Shown here one piece after another: positions 50,745 through 59,385 of a DNA stretch of 64,000 nt. The stretch is taken from positions 36,896 through 100,895 of the forward strand of contig DAOSDU010000007.1 in NCBI GenBank assembly GCA_035362715.1, in the 5' to 3' direction. Below the pieces are notes generated by a model. That model saw only the letters and a program-made list of their open reading frames with translations, did not search any database and was not told the origin of the DNA. A program made the translations under genes and the position numbers. Every line of letters begins with the position of its first letter. Positions within the stretch are counted from its first letter, which is position 1. Source of the stretch: Methanofastidiosum sp. (lineage in GTDB: Archaea > Methanobacteriota_B > Thermococci > Methanofastidiosales > Methanofastidiosaceae).

Positions 50745-51299
50745 TCATTCCAGTAGCAACAAGCAGAAACTTGTGAAACACATACCTTCATTAGGGACTA
50801 CTTTTAGTTCATATCCTGCATTTTTGGCAGTCTGGTATACATCAATTCCCACACCTTCCATCGAGGGTCTAGCTATGCGTCTGTAAACACATTTTCTCTT
50901 GTCAAAAAGTGTTGGAGTTTGAATTTGGTCTGCTGTGCATTCATCACAAAGCTTACATGTTCCAGCCCCATAGGCAAATGCCTTGTATAATCCATTAAGA
51001 AAAGCTTCTCTTTCCAGTTCGGCCATAAGCTTCTGAATACCTCTCCATTCCATCCTGTCTTTAATTTCTCCAAACTTTAATATCAAGGCTTTATCGTATT
51101 CTTTCAATCTTTTCCTTGTTTCCTTGGGTGGCTGAACGTAAGGTGGACAAGTATATTTCTTTCCATATTGTGTACATCCAAATTCACATTTTTGTCTCAC
51201 CCAATCATTAACAGAAATATCCTCGATTGGAATTATTTTTACAGAGGTTGCACCCCTATCTAAAGCCATCTGAATTAATTTATCGTATATTTCTTTCAA
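50745..51299 (-). CDS. DUF2284 metal-binding protein
   Basis: 184 residues. CEFGCTQYGKKYTCPPYVQP in the N-terminal third, CKLCDECTAD in the middle, and CVYRRIARPSMEGVGIDVY followed by CFTSFCLLLLE give ten or so conserved cysteines. This is the DUF2284 family of predicted iron-sulfur or metal-binding proteins found in anaerobes. Cytoplasmic; function unknown. Ends 3 bp from the convergent degraded gene. Confidence 0.88.
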   Translation of the reverse strand: MKEIYDKLIQMALDRGATSVKIIPIEDISVNDWVRQKCEFGCTQYGKKYTCPPYVQPPKETRKRLKEYDKALILKFGEIKDRMEWRGIQKLMAELEREAFLNGLYKAFAYGAGTCKLCDECTADQIQTPTLFDKRKCVYRRIARPSMEGVGIDVYQTAKNAGYELKVVPNEGMCFTSFCLLLLE

Positions 51300-51347
51300 T
51301 TTACCACTTTTATTATTAAAAAATTAAGATTTAAATAGTTTCCTAGG

Positions 51348-51599
51348 TTATTTATATTTCAGTAAACGGAAAAGCCCTTTAGATGGTTTATAAACCTTGT
51401 CAGGAAATTTTCCGACAAGTTTCCAGACACATCCGTTGACAGTTTTTGGATGAAAAGTGGGATCTGACGCCTTAATCTTTGAATGTAGTTCTGACCAGTG
51501 AAGGCCTTCTGGATTTTTCTCAAGTAATTCAAATGCTTTTGCGTATATACGTTCAGTGACTTTGGATGATTGCATACTTGGATTTAGTTTTTTTAACAT
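51348..51599 (-). CDS. Small winged-helix-like protein
   Basis: 83 residues from the ATG at 51599 (MLKKLNPSMQSS); the longer frame to 51797 crosses the opposite-strand flavin gene and its extra residues look non-coding. The body, AYAKAFELLEKNPEGLHWSE through NGCVWKLVGKFPDKVYKPSK, resembles a winged-helix/HARE-type domain (a helix-turn-helix built on GLHWSEL and KTVNGCVW). Probably DNA-binding. Confidence 0.7.
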   Translation of the reverse strand: MLKKLNPSMQSSKVTERIYAKAFELLEKNPEGLHWSELHSKIKASDPTFHPKTVNGCVWKLVGKFPDKVYKPSKGLFRLLKYK

Positions 51600-51730
51600 A
51601 CTAGGGTTATTTATTTTTATACTAATAAATATTTTGTTGAAAGTTAGCCAAATTGGATATACACTCATCTCATAATATGAAATAGCATTAATTATAAAAA
51701 CAAGTTCGACAATTTTAGGGTGGTGATTAT

Positions 51731-52108
51731 ATGGAAATGCCGCAAAATGTAATAGAATTGATTCAACAACAGCATTTAGCTTTCGTTTCAACATCAACTA
51801 CAAATGGGGTTCCAAATGTATCTCCAAAGGGTAGTATCTCAGTAATAGATAGAGAAAGATTAGTTTTTGCAGAAATTGCCTCACCCCGTACAATATCAAA
51901 TCTGAAGAGTAATCCGAATGTTTCTTTGTATGTGCTTGATAGGGAAACTAACAAGGGAGTACAGATAAAGGGGAAGGCAACTTTAATGAATACGGGCCCT
52001 GTATTTGAGAACGTATCTAAAGCATTAAAGGAGAAGATGCCACATCTGCCTCCGGCAAATTATGCAGTATTAATAGATGTCAAAGAAGTGTTTCCTTATA
52101 AAATGTAA
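51731..52108 (+). CDS. Pyridoxamine 5'-phosphate oxidase-like flavin protein
   Basis: 125 residues of the split-barrel fold: FVSTSTTNGVPNVSPKGSIS, LVFAEIASPRTISNLKSNPN and LYVLDRETNKGVQIKGKATL. Family members bind FMN, heme or F420 and act as small reductases or flavin binders. Start ATG after GGTGATTAT; monocistronic. Confidence 0.9.
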   Translation: MEMPQNVIELIQQQHLAFVSTSTTNGVPNVSPKGSISVIDRERLVFAEIASPRTISNLKSNPNVSLYVLDRETNKGVQIKGKATLMNTGPVFENVSKALKEKMPHLPPANYAVLIDVKEVFPYKM

Positions 52109-52188
52109 TTTATTTTTTTTATTTTGATTCTGAACTAGATACCTCTATTGATATCTTTAATGTAAAGAGAGTCCATTTTGACACTTTT

Positions 52189-52542
52189 TTAGTATTTGCA
52201 AATAATTGTTCCATCAGACATTAAATGGCACATTCCAATTACTTTGTCGAGAGAAACTACAAATCCGATTCCCATTCCAGGTTTATCCAATTCGCCAGAT
52301 TCTCGTATAGCTTTTAGAATATCATCGGTCTGTGTTTTACTTACTACCGTTAATATTATTTCTTTTTCTGGCTCTATAGGGATTCCTAGTATTTTCTGTT
52401 GTTCGTGGATTCCAGTACCTCTCCCAAAAACAACAGTTCCTCCCTTTGCACCTGCTTTAATTGAAGCTTGAATTATCAGTTCTGAGCATCCTTTTTTGAC
52501 GATAGTCACTATAAGGTCGCAACCTTTATGTTCATCCTCCAT
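52189..52542 (-). CDS. P-II-like regulatory protein linked to DUF1538
   Basis: 117 residues: CDLIVTIVKKGCSELIIQAS, AKGGTVVFGRGTGIHEQQKI with a T-loop-like region, and IILTVVSKTQTDDILKAIRE, with the C-loop near ELDKPGMGIGF. It is a P-II (GlnB)-fold trimer, but the tyrosine of GlnB uridylylation is not evident. It is cotranscribed with two DUF1538 membrane proteins (2-bp gap), as is usual for this subgroup, and probably gates them in response to a nucleotide. Confidence 0.88.
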   Translation of the reverse strand: MEDEHKGCDLIVTIVKKGCSELIIQASIKAGAKGGTVVFGRGTGIHEQQKILGIPIEPEKEIILTVVSKTQTDDILKAIRESGELDKPGMGIGFVVSLDKVIGMCHLMSDGTIICKY

Positions 52543-52544
52543 TT

Positions 52545-53261
52545 TTAACCTCCTTTATAACGAATTATTAACCCAAATATCATTAATGGTATTATTGGGG
52601 CCAACGCTATTAGAGAAATAAGGCCAAATCCATCTATTAACGGATTCCTTCCTTCCATAGCAGAAGCTGCGCCCAAAGACATAGCCATCAAAAAAGTAAC
52701 TGCCATAGGGCCAGTCACAACACCTCCTGAATCAAAGGCAATGGCTGTGTACTGCTTATCTGAAACTAATGTTAGTAAGATCACAATACTGTAACCTATC
52801 AAAATTATAGTAATTAGGGCTACACCATAAACAAGTTTGGCCATAGCGAGAGATACAAAAAAAGCTACGCTAAACGATAAAATTTTTTTTACCATATTCC
52901 TTCCTAGAAAACCGTTAGAAGCTTTTTCAATTTCATTACAAATTATTATTACTCCAGGGTCTGCATAAGTAACTAAAAATCCCATTAAAAATCCTAAAGG
53001 TATCAACAACCAGTTAGATTGGAGATTACCAAAATACACCCCTATACTATTTCCTGCAGGGAGAAAAGCAATATCTATTCCTTGAAAAAAAAGAATCATG
53101 CCCACAAAAGTCAGAAAGATACCCTTAAGGAGATTTTTTGTATACTGCTTTGGTAGTTTAAGTAAATATTTCTGAAATATTAAAAATAATACCGATAGGG
53201 GTAATAATACAAGAACTACTTCAATTATAATTTCTTTAAGATTTTCAATAAATCCTATCAA
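52545..53261 (-). CDS. DUF1538 membrane protein
   Basis: 238 residues, about seven membrane spans. DUF1538 hallmarks: GFLMGFLVTYADPGVIIICN and AFDSGGVVTGPMAVTFLMAM. Its start overlaps the stop of the upstream paralogue by four bases. The pair plus the P-II protein is a known arrangement; the transported substrate is unknown. Confidence 0.9.
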   Translation of the reverse strand: MIGFIENLKEIIIEVVLVLLPLSVLFLIFQKYLLKLPKQYTKNLLKGIFLTFVGMILFFQGIDIAFLPAGNSIGVYFGNLQSNWLLIPLGFLMGFLVTYADPGVIIICNEIEKASNGFLGRNMVKKILSFSVAFFVSLAMAKLVYGVALITIILIGYSIVILLTLVSDKQYTAIAFDSGGVVTGPMAVTFLMAMSLGAASAMEGRNPLIDGFGLISLIALAPIIPLMIFGLIIRYKGG

Positions 53262-53944
53262 GCGTATAATACCCCCAACATCATTATACTTATGACGGGT
53301 CCAATTGAAGAAAGGCCGATAAGTCCAAATCCATCGGATAGAGCTGATTTTCCTCCTAAAACGGAACTAATTCCTATTCCTAAAGATAAAATAATAGGCA
53401 CAGTAACTGGGCCAGTTGTAACCCCTCCAGCATCAAAAGCTATGGCTACAAATGTGGAAGGAGTAAAGAAGGATAAAGCAATTATGAAGATATATCCTGC
53501 TATAAATAGATATGAAAAGCTTATTCCATAAATAATCCTCAACACTGCCAATGATAAAAAAATACCAATTCCGACACTTATTGAAAGAAACAAAATAAGT
53601 TCTGGAATGCTACCTCCAGATGCATACTCTACCTGATTAACAAGTACCCTTACTCCTGGTTCTGCTATTGTGGTAATAACACCTATTATAAAACTCATTA
53701 TTATTAAAAAGCTTAAAGAGCCCCTCATAGGCAATTCTGACCCAATAGCTTGACCAAAAGGCAAGAAGCCTAAGTTAATCCCTAGAAGAAACAGAGTAAT
53801 TCCACTTATTACCATTATAGATCCTAATATAAATCTTGGTATTTCTGACTTTGAGATAAAAATCAAAAAGAGGAGGACCACCATTGATACTGGACCTACC
53901 GAACGAATTACCTCCAATAGCTCTTTTTTAAGATCTCCAGTCAT
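53258..53944 (-). CDS. DUF1538 membrane protein, paralogue
   Basis: 228 residues, about seven membrane spans with SFIIGVITTIAEPGVRVLVN followed by the motif AFDAGGVTTGPVTVPIILSL. The GGV.TGP motifs probably line the pore. First gene of the DUF1538-DUF1538-P-II operon; a gap of 130 bp separates it from a frameshifted small membrane gene on the same strand. Confidence 0.9.
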   Translation of the reverse strand: MTGDLKKELLEVIRSVGPVSMVVLLFLIFISKSEIPRFILGSIMVISGITLFLLGINLGFLPFGQAIGSELPMRGSLSFLIIMSFIIGVITTIAEPGVRVLVNQVEYASGGSIPELILFLSISVGIGIFLSLAVLRIIYGISFSYLFIAGYIFIIALSFFTPSTFVAIAFDAGGVTTGPVTVPIILSLGIGISSVLGGKSALSDGFGLIGLSSIGPVISIMMLGVLYA

Positions 53945-54075
53945 AATACCCCTTAGTTTGTGTGTTATCCTTCATTTATATAACTTCTTCTTATTTTTTA
54001 ATTTTTAGTTATTTTTGGGGAAAATGTAAAAGTATATCATATTTATTTTAGTTATTCAATAAATAAAAAGAAATT

Positions 54076-54178
54076 TCAATTCTTTGACTTAAGCATATAA
54101 AAAAGTAGAGCTAAATATCGCGTAATTACGCCTATTGCTATAGCAATAATTAATACTAGTTGTTATTTCTTCTTGCAT
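54076..54178 (-). pseudogene. Small membrane protein gene with a one-base frameshift
   Basis: A perfect AAGGAGGT sits 6-7 bases before an ATG at 54178. The frame begins MQEEITT and then runs into a short nonsense end (29 residues in all), while the +1 frame from the same spot reads LVLIIAIAIGVITRYLALLF YMLKSKN, a clean membrane helix with a basic tail, stopping at 54076. The total length is one base off a multiple of three. One deleted base would give a 33-residue membrane protein. Two palindromes, GCGTAATTACGC (54120-54131) and TATTGCTATAGCAATA (54133-54148), fall inside it. Could be a sequencing slip, a mutation or programmed frameshifting. Confidence 0.5.
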
Positions 54179-54289
54179 TAATTTACCTCCTTGATAGCTA
54201 TAGAGAATAGGTATTTGTCTTAATTCCTATTGCAGGCCTAGGATAGAAATCTATAAATAAACACCCAAAATATTGTTTTTAGTGAGACA

Positions 54290-54781
54290 ATGGAAATACA
54301 TTTTGAGCAGATGGGTGAAAATCACAGAAAGGACGTAATAGATATTTTTAACTATTATATTGAAAATGGATTTGCCGCATATCCTGATACAAAACTTCCT
54401 TATGAATTCTACGACATGTTTCTTATTATCACAAAAGGCTATCCGGCGGTAGTAATTAAATCTAATAATAATGAAGTAATAGGATTTGGATTCATACATT
54501 CTTATAGCCCTTTTTCAGTGTTTAGAGAAACTGCTGAAATATCATGCTTTATTAAAGAAGAGGCAACTGGCCAGGGGATTGGAAAAAAGACTTTAGAGTA
54601 TATAGAATCTGAAGCTGAAAAACTGAACATATCTAAGATATTGGCAAGTATCTCGTCATTAAATGAAGGCAGTATTAATTTTCACGCAAAAAATGGATTT
54701 ATAGAATGTGGAAGATTTATAGAAGTTGGTAAAAAATTTGATAAATATTTTGATATTGTTTGGATGGAAAAAATCTTATAA
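54290..54781 (+). CDS. GNAT N-acetyltransferase (phosphinothricin-acetyltransferase-like)
   Basis: 163 residues. GNAT motif A is FIKEEATGQGIGKKTLEYI (acetyl-CoA pyrophosphate loop), with SSLNEGSINFHAKNGFIECG near the C-terminus. The pattern FNYYIENGFAAYPDT at the N-terminus is typical of the Pat/YncA subgroup that acetylates small amines or amino acids. TATA-like AAATAAACACC lies about 30 bases upstream. Confidence 0.9.
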   Translation: MEIHFEQMGENHRKDVIDIFNYYIENGFAAYPDTKLPYEFYDMFLIITKGYPAVVIKSNNNEVIGFGFIHSYSPFSVFRETAEISCFIKEEATGQGIGKKTLEYIESEAEKLNISKILASISSLNEGSINFHAKNGFIECGRFIEVGKKFDKYFDIVWMEKIL

Positions 54782-54843
54782 ATTTTTTATTATTTTTCTA
54801 ACATATTTATAAATTAATTTATTACCTGATATCTGGTGCCCAA

Positions 54844-56079
54844 ATGAAATGCCCTATGTGTGGATATGAAACATCTTTGAACTATTGTCCAAATTGTGGT
54901 ACATATCCATTGGAACAAGATAAGATGCCCTGCCCTTCATGCGGTCATGAAAATAGCAAAGGATTATTTTATTGTTCTAGATGTGGCACCTCTATAATGA
55001 CATATACAAACACTGATAAATTAAATATTGGCTCAGATGGTGGCACAGAAACGTATTATCAAAAACTTGAAAGAGATGAAAATAATATAAAGAAAGTCAA
55101 GACCGTAACTTCTATTCTTCTTGGGGCTATGCTCTTGCTTGCTATTTTTTATTATATTGGATTGGTAAATATCCCAGATAGTCCTCTAGAACATCAACTC
55201 CCCCAGTCGTATAATGCTATTATAACAACTAAGATTAGAAATATTGACGCTGAAGTGGGGGAAACACAGCTATGGATGGCCTTGCCAGTCAACTGTGGAA
55301 CTCAGCAAAATGTATCTGTTATCAGTATAACTCCAGAACCTGATCACATCATCCTAGCCCCCGAGGCGTGTACAAGGATAGGCTACTGGGATTTTAATAA
55401 TTCGCTACCAACTAATTCTACCCTCATAATAACTCAAAACATATCTTTTACTGCAAATCCTTTCACAACTCCAATAGATTCTTCTAAAGTAGAATCTTAT
55501 GATTTCTCTTCAAGCTTGTATAAAGAATACACAAAGCCAAGTCAAAGAGTCGAGTCTGATGATCCCGCAATTGTCGCCATGGCAAGAACGGTAGTCGGAA
55601 ATGAAACAAATCCTTATAAAAAAGCGGATCTTATTTATGGCTGGATTGTAAAAAACATTACTTACGAGATACAGGAGCAGGAGTTAGGTGCAAGATACGC
55701 ATTCTACAATAGAAAAGGCGATTGCACTGAATTTGCTACTCTTTTTGTTGCAATGTGCCGGTCTCAAGGAATTCCTTCAAGATTAGTTCATGGTTATCTT
55801 TATAGTTCTGATATCTCTGCGGGGCACATGTGGGCCGAATTTTATTTGCCGTCCTACGGGTGGGTCCCTGCAGATCCAACAGGCGATCATACAACAAAAA
55901 GCAGATTTTTCTTTGGGCGTCTTGGAAGCAATGTCTTAACACTCTCAAAAGGAAATGTTGGGATGTCGCCAAATTATCCAGGAGCTAATCCTTTTGCATT
56001 TAGCTATATTGCCCATTATAAAAGCTATAATTCTGGTAAACTAATTTTTGAAAATAATGTTGAACTAACGAGAAAGTAA
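54844..56079 (+). CDS. Membrane-anchored zinc-ribbon transglutaminase-like protease
   Basis: 411 residues. Two N-terminal zinc ribbons (CPMCGYETSLNYCPNCGTYP and CPSCGHENSKGLFYCSRCG), a membrane span (TVTSILLGAMLLLAIFYYIG), a beta-rich domain, and a transglutaminase-like core with the triad Cys294 (GDCTEFATLF), His328 (SAGHMWAEFYL) and Asp344 (WVPADPTGD). The ribbons lie inside and the core outside. Likely a cysteine protease or peptide-bond enzyme acting at the cell surface. Monocistronic. Confidence 0.88.
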   Translation: MKCPMCGYETSLNYCPNCGTYPLEQDKMPCPSCGHENSKGLFYCSRCGTSIMTYTNTDKLNIGSDGGTETYYQKLERDENNIKKVKTVTSILLGAMLLLAIFYYIGLVNIPDSPLEHQLPQSYNAIITTKIRNIDAEVGETQLWMALPVNCGTQQNVSVISITPEPDHIILAPEACTRIGYWDFNNSLPTNSTLIITQNISFTANPFTTPIDSSKVESYDFSSSLYKEYTKPSQRVESDDPAIVAMARTVVGNETNPYKKADLIYGWIVKNITYEIQEQELGARYAFYNRKGDCTEFATLFVAMCRSQGIPSRLVHGYLYSSDISAGHMWAEFYLPSYGWVPADPTGDHTTKSRFFFGRLGSNVLTLSKGNVGMSPNYPGANPFAFSYIAHYKSYNSGKLIFENNVELTRK

Positions 56080-56170
56080 TCTAGTTATAAAAAATTGTTA
56101 TCGAGGCATGTTAGAAATTTGATGGCATTTCTTTTAGTTCCACTATAACCTTTTGGCAGATATCCTAGTA

Positions 56171-57913
56171 TTACATATACTTCTTCAAAAATTTTTTAGT
56201 ATCTTCAGTGTCCATCCAGCCCTGATCTAGTTGTTTTAAAATCTTTTCAATTGCACCTACCTGCTTTAAAAATCGACGTTTAGTAACTTCATTTTCAATT
56301 TCAACTTGTGCAAATCCACAAATTATTGTTAATGGATTTCTTATATGGTCTATTAGATGAGCAAAATATTCTAGATTTTCATCAAGCTGTTTTTGGGCTT
56401 TTTTACTTTCTGTAATATCTGTAATAACTTCTATCATGCCTTTATTAAAATAAGTTGGATCAATAGGGCTAATCCTAATATGGCAGTTTATTAATTCTCC
56501 ACTATTCTTTTTCCATATTGTTTCAATTTCCCTATATTCTTCGTTAGACCATTTGTCATATAATACATGCCCAACTTTATTATATTCTTCTTCATTGGGG
56601 TATAAAAATCCTAGATTTTTATTGGTTAATTCTTCGAGAGAGTAACCTGTCATTTCAATCATGCTGTTATTGCACCATATTATCTGTCGATCTTTGACTA
56701 GTTTTATCCCTACCGGGGCCGCTGTTAATATACTTCTCAATGTTTCCTCACTTTCCATTATCCTTTTCTCAGCCTCTTTTCTTTCAGAAATGTCAAATAT
56801 TATCCCTCGTAACCCAATAGGTTTATTATTATGCATAATTGCGCTAGAATGAATTATAATTGGAAAAGTGCTACCATCTTTTCGTAAGGCTGTATACTCA
56901 AAACCACTTGATTTTTTCCCTTCAAATATTTTCCTTATGTTGTCTCTTCCCAAATCTCTCTCTTCAGGGATTAATAATTGCATTGCATTCAATCCTTTTT
57001 CAAAATCCTCTTTAGTGTAGCCCATAATACTAAGTGCATTTCTGTTTACAAATGTTAGATTTCCATTTTCATCAGTTTCAAAAATTATTTCTGGTAAAGA
57101 ATTTGCTAACTCTCTATATTTTTCTTCGCTCTGTTTTAACAAATCTTCAGCTCTTTTCTGATCTGTTATATCCATTACTGACGTTATATATCCTTTATCC
57201 GGTTTATTTGGATCTAAAAGACTCATTTTTTTTTGGATGTCTATTATCTTTCCATCCTTTCTTTTCCATCTAGTATCGATTTCCTTTACATTATCACTGG
57301 CAAAATTCTTGTTGTAATAACAACCCGCTTTTTCGTAATCTTCATCTGAAAGATATAAAAATCTAGTATTGTTCCCAATTATTTCATCTAAGGAGTAACC
57401 AGTAATTTGGCTCATCATGTCATTACTCCAAATGAATTTTCTATCTTGGATGAGATTGATACCTACGGGGCTAGATTCAAAGATCCCCTGGAGGATGTTT
57501 TCTTTATTTTTCAAAGTATTCTCCGTTGACTTCTTTGTAGTAACATCGTTTATAATGAAGATATGTATCCCCGACTGGATATTTGCAACAGCATGATATT
57601 CAACATTAATTTCTCTTCGATCTTTTTTTAAGAGAATATACTCCCCTTTTTGATTGCCTTCATTTAAGAAGTTCATCCATGTTTTTTCCCCCATTTCTAT
57701 ATTCCTTTCAGGGGTGAGGTCTCCTATTTTTTTATTCATTAATTCTGTTTTACTGTATCCTAAAAGATCGCATGCACTTGGATTTGCGTCTATGTATCTG
57801 AATTCATTGTCTATCAAAAGTATGGCATCAAAAGTATTTTCAAAAATATTTCTGTATACGTCTAGGGTATGATCGTGACTGTCCTTATTTACAAAATTTA
57901 GTAATTTTTTCAC
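56171..57913 (-). CDS. Four-PAS sensor ending in an H-box module without ATPase domain
   Basis: 580 residues, four PAS domains in a row (about 18-125, 140-255, 262-375 and 385-500), each with the N-terminal FxxxPxGI or FEx-type start and a D(I/V)TxxK/R exit. There are no membrane spans, so it is cytoplasmic. The last 70 residues, FAHLIDHIRNPLTIICGFAQ through GWMDTEDTKKFLKKYM, match the C-terminus of the 7256-8095 protein closely. As there, no ATPase domain follows. The gene is alone; its upstream region has an inverted repeat. Confidence 0.85.
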   Translation of the reverse strand: MKKLLNFVNKDSHDHTLDVYRNIFENTFDAILLIDNEFRYIDANPSACDLLGYSKTELMNKKIGDLTPERNIEMGEKTWMNFLNEGNQKGEYILLKKDRREINVEYHAVANIQSGIHIFIINDVTTKKSTENTLKNKENILQGIFESSPVGINLIQDRKFIWSNDMMSQITGYSLDEIIGNNTRFLYLSDEDYEKAGCYYNKNFASDNVKEIDTRWKRKDGKIIDIQKKMSLLDPNKPDKGYITSVMDITDQKRAEDLLKQSEEKYRELANSLPEIIFETDENGNLTFVNRNALSIMGYTKEDFEKGLNAMQLLIPEERDLGRDNIRKIFEGKKSSGFEYTALRKDGSTFPIIIHSSAIMHNNKPIGLRGIIFDISERKEAEKRIMESEETLRSILTAAPVGIKLVKDRQIIWCNNSMIEMTGYSLEELTNKNLGFLYPNEEEYNKVGHVLYDKWSNEEYREIETIWKKNSGELINCHIRISPIDPTYFNKGMIEVITDITESKKAQKQLDENLEYFAHLIDHIRNPLTIICGFAQVEIENEVTKRRFLKQVGAIEKILKQLDQGWMDTEDTKKFLKKYM

Positions 57914-57938
57914 GATAATACCTAATTAGACAGTAAGT

Positions 57939-58018
57939 ATTTGCGAATAATTTACAATATTGATTTGCTTGTGAGATAATTTATAAAAGTATTTATTATA
58001 ATTGTATAAATCGCAAAT
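57939..58018. promoter_or_regulatory. ATTTGCGA/TCGCAAAT repeat in the PAS-gene promoter region
   Basis: Perfect 8-bp arms ATTTGCGA (57939-57946) and TCGCAAAT (58011-58018) flank a minus-strand TATA-like TTTTATAAATT (about 57978-57988); a third partial copy GATTTGC is at 57962-57968. The rest of the 156-bp gap shows nothing else. Confidence 0.3.
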
Positions 58019-58069
58019 CATATAGAAATAGTTGTTTTAATTATGAATTTATATTTAGAATAAAGGCAA

Positions 58070-58951
58070 TTATCTTAAATCAAATTGCCAGATAGCTCTA
58101 CCTTCTTCTTCAATTATGGAGACTTTGCTTTCTATATTTTTAATCATAAGGCCAAGCCAGAAGTGACAAGCACATATACCGATATCAACATCAGGATGCT
58201 CCCACTTGATGTGTCTGTAACCAATGGGCATTGATATTGAAATTGTTTTAAAATCTGAGGACACTTTAAATCGCCAGTGTTGGCTGTTGGCGCCTGAAGG
58301 GGCTTTCCTAGCAAGATCAAATGCATATAGAATATCTTGAGGAAGTGAATCTTCAGTTAGTCCATTTTCTAAAAAAGCGCCGACAGGTTTTCTTTTGTAA
58401 CTCATAAATGATTCCGTTACTCTATCTGCCAATCTCAAGCCTTCTTTTTTCCAGTATCCTAACGGAGTAATACATATTGCGCGCTTGCCCTGAACTACGC
58501 CCTTACCATAACCCCATTTTGATTTTGATAAAGTATTGATTACTTTAAGATGAGGTAAAATTCTTTCCAATTCATCAAGTGAATAATGGCCATACCAGCA
58601 GGTGGCAAGACCTAAGCTCGTTGCATAGAGAATTGCCATCTCGCCAACGAAACCAGAAATTGAGATTGAAGGGATATCTGTGTCTGCTATAAATGCCATG
58701 CCATCGGGGGGCGATACAAAGCCGGTGTAAAGTCTTTTGCTAGAATCTGCATTGAAAAAACTAATCGAAACATCATGCTTGAAAGGAACGTTCATATTTG
58801 CTATGAAGTTCTTGAGGTGGGACATAGCTTCTTTATCAACTTCCAGAACCTCATAGCTTCGAATGGAGCGGCGGGCATTTATTGCAGATTCCCAATTAAC
58901 ATTCTCAATCATTTCTGTCACCCTTACCAGCCAAGAATTAATGTCATTCAA
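58070..58951 (-). CDS. Nitroreductase-family flavoprotein
   Basis: 293 residues. INARRSIRSYEVLEVDKEAM (FMN-binding Arg/Ser start), GFVGEMAILYATSLGLATCW (helix of the FMN fold), and RKAPSGANSQHWRFKV with PSGANSQ near the flavin ring. About 100 residues longer than the minimal nitroreductase fold, with an N-terminal extension. Substrate unknown. Overlaps the upstream winged-helix-like gene by 8 bases. Confidence 0.88.
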   Translation of the reverse strand: MNDINSWLVRVTEMIENVNWESAINARRSIRSYEVLEVDKEAMSHLKNFIANMNVPFKHDVSISFFNADSSKRLYTGFVSPPDGMAFIADTDIPSISISGFVGEMAILYATSLGLATCWYGHYSLDELERILPHLKVINTLSKSKWGYGKGVVQGKRAICITPLGYWKKEGLRLADRVTESFMSYKRKPVGAFLENGLTEDSLPQDILYAFDLARKAPSGANSQHWRFKVSSDFKTISISMPIGYRHIKWEHPDVDIGICACHFWLGLMIKNIESKVSIIEEEGRAIWQFDLR

Positions 58952-59186
58952 ATTTTCTTGTATACTTAATCCATTTTATCCCTTCAGGCGTTATATCTGA
59001 GATGTAATAATTTAAATATCCCTTGATCTCGCCTTTAACTTCTTTACATACAATAATGTTTTTTCCAAGATTATAGTGGATGGCATTGTTAACTTTGCCA
59101 ATGTCCCATTTTAGAATACGTGATAATTCCTTACTATCTATGACAAAACTTCCTTCCTTCAATTTTTTAGCATACAGAAATTCCAA
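58944..59186 (-). CDS. Small winged-helix protein, start disrupted at a G6 tract
   Basis: 80 residues from a TTG at 59186: SKELSRILKWDIGKVNNAIH and KGYLNYYISDITPEGIKWIK have winged-helix character. Coding clearly continues upstream in frame (DIIDIGKDAEEVLEF) to about 59235 but has no start codon. An ATG at 59241, about 25 bp after TATTTATAG, begins ATGGGGGG and stops at once; with five instead of six G residues it would read MGDNITDIIDIGKDAEEVL into this frame. Phase variation, mutation or a sequencing error are possible. Probably the regulator of the downstream nitroreductase. Confidence 0.7.
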   Translation of the reverse strand: MEFLYAKKLKEGSFVIDSKELSRILKWDIGKVNNAIHYNLGKNIIVCKEVKGEIKGYLNYYISDITPEGIKWIKYTRKFE

Positions 59187-59385
59187 TACCTCTTCTGCAT
59201 CTTTTCCTATATCTATAATATCTGTTATATTATCCCCCCATAATTATTAGCAATCACTATAAATAGTCATAACTTGCTTTTATTACTTGTGTTAGTTTGA
59301 TGAAAAAAGTGCGGGGGAAGGACACGTTTATTTATTCCCAGTGCGTTAGGATAATGTATATATCACAAATGCCTATTCTCAATTT

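Noticed and set aside
51600..51797. N-terminal extension of the small winged-helix gene
   Set aside because: It crosses the opposite-strand flavin-protein start and reads as non-coding; the ATG at 51599 gives a compact domain.
54119..54148. The two palindromes GCGTAATTACGC and TATTGCTATAGCAATA as operators
   Set aside because: They lie within a small frame that reads as a membrane helix and are plausibly coding; kept only as a note on that gene.
59281..59345. tRNA or attachment site next to the integrase
   Set aside because: No cloverleaf and no direct repeat with the far end of the island could be found; the only tRNA in the window is tRNA-Arg at 29 kb.
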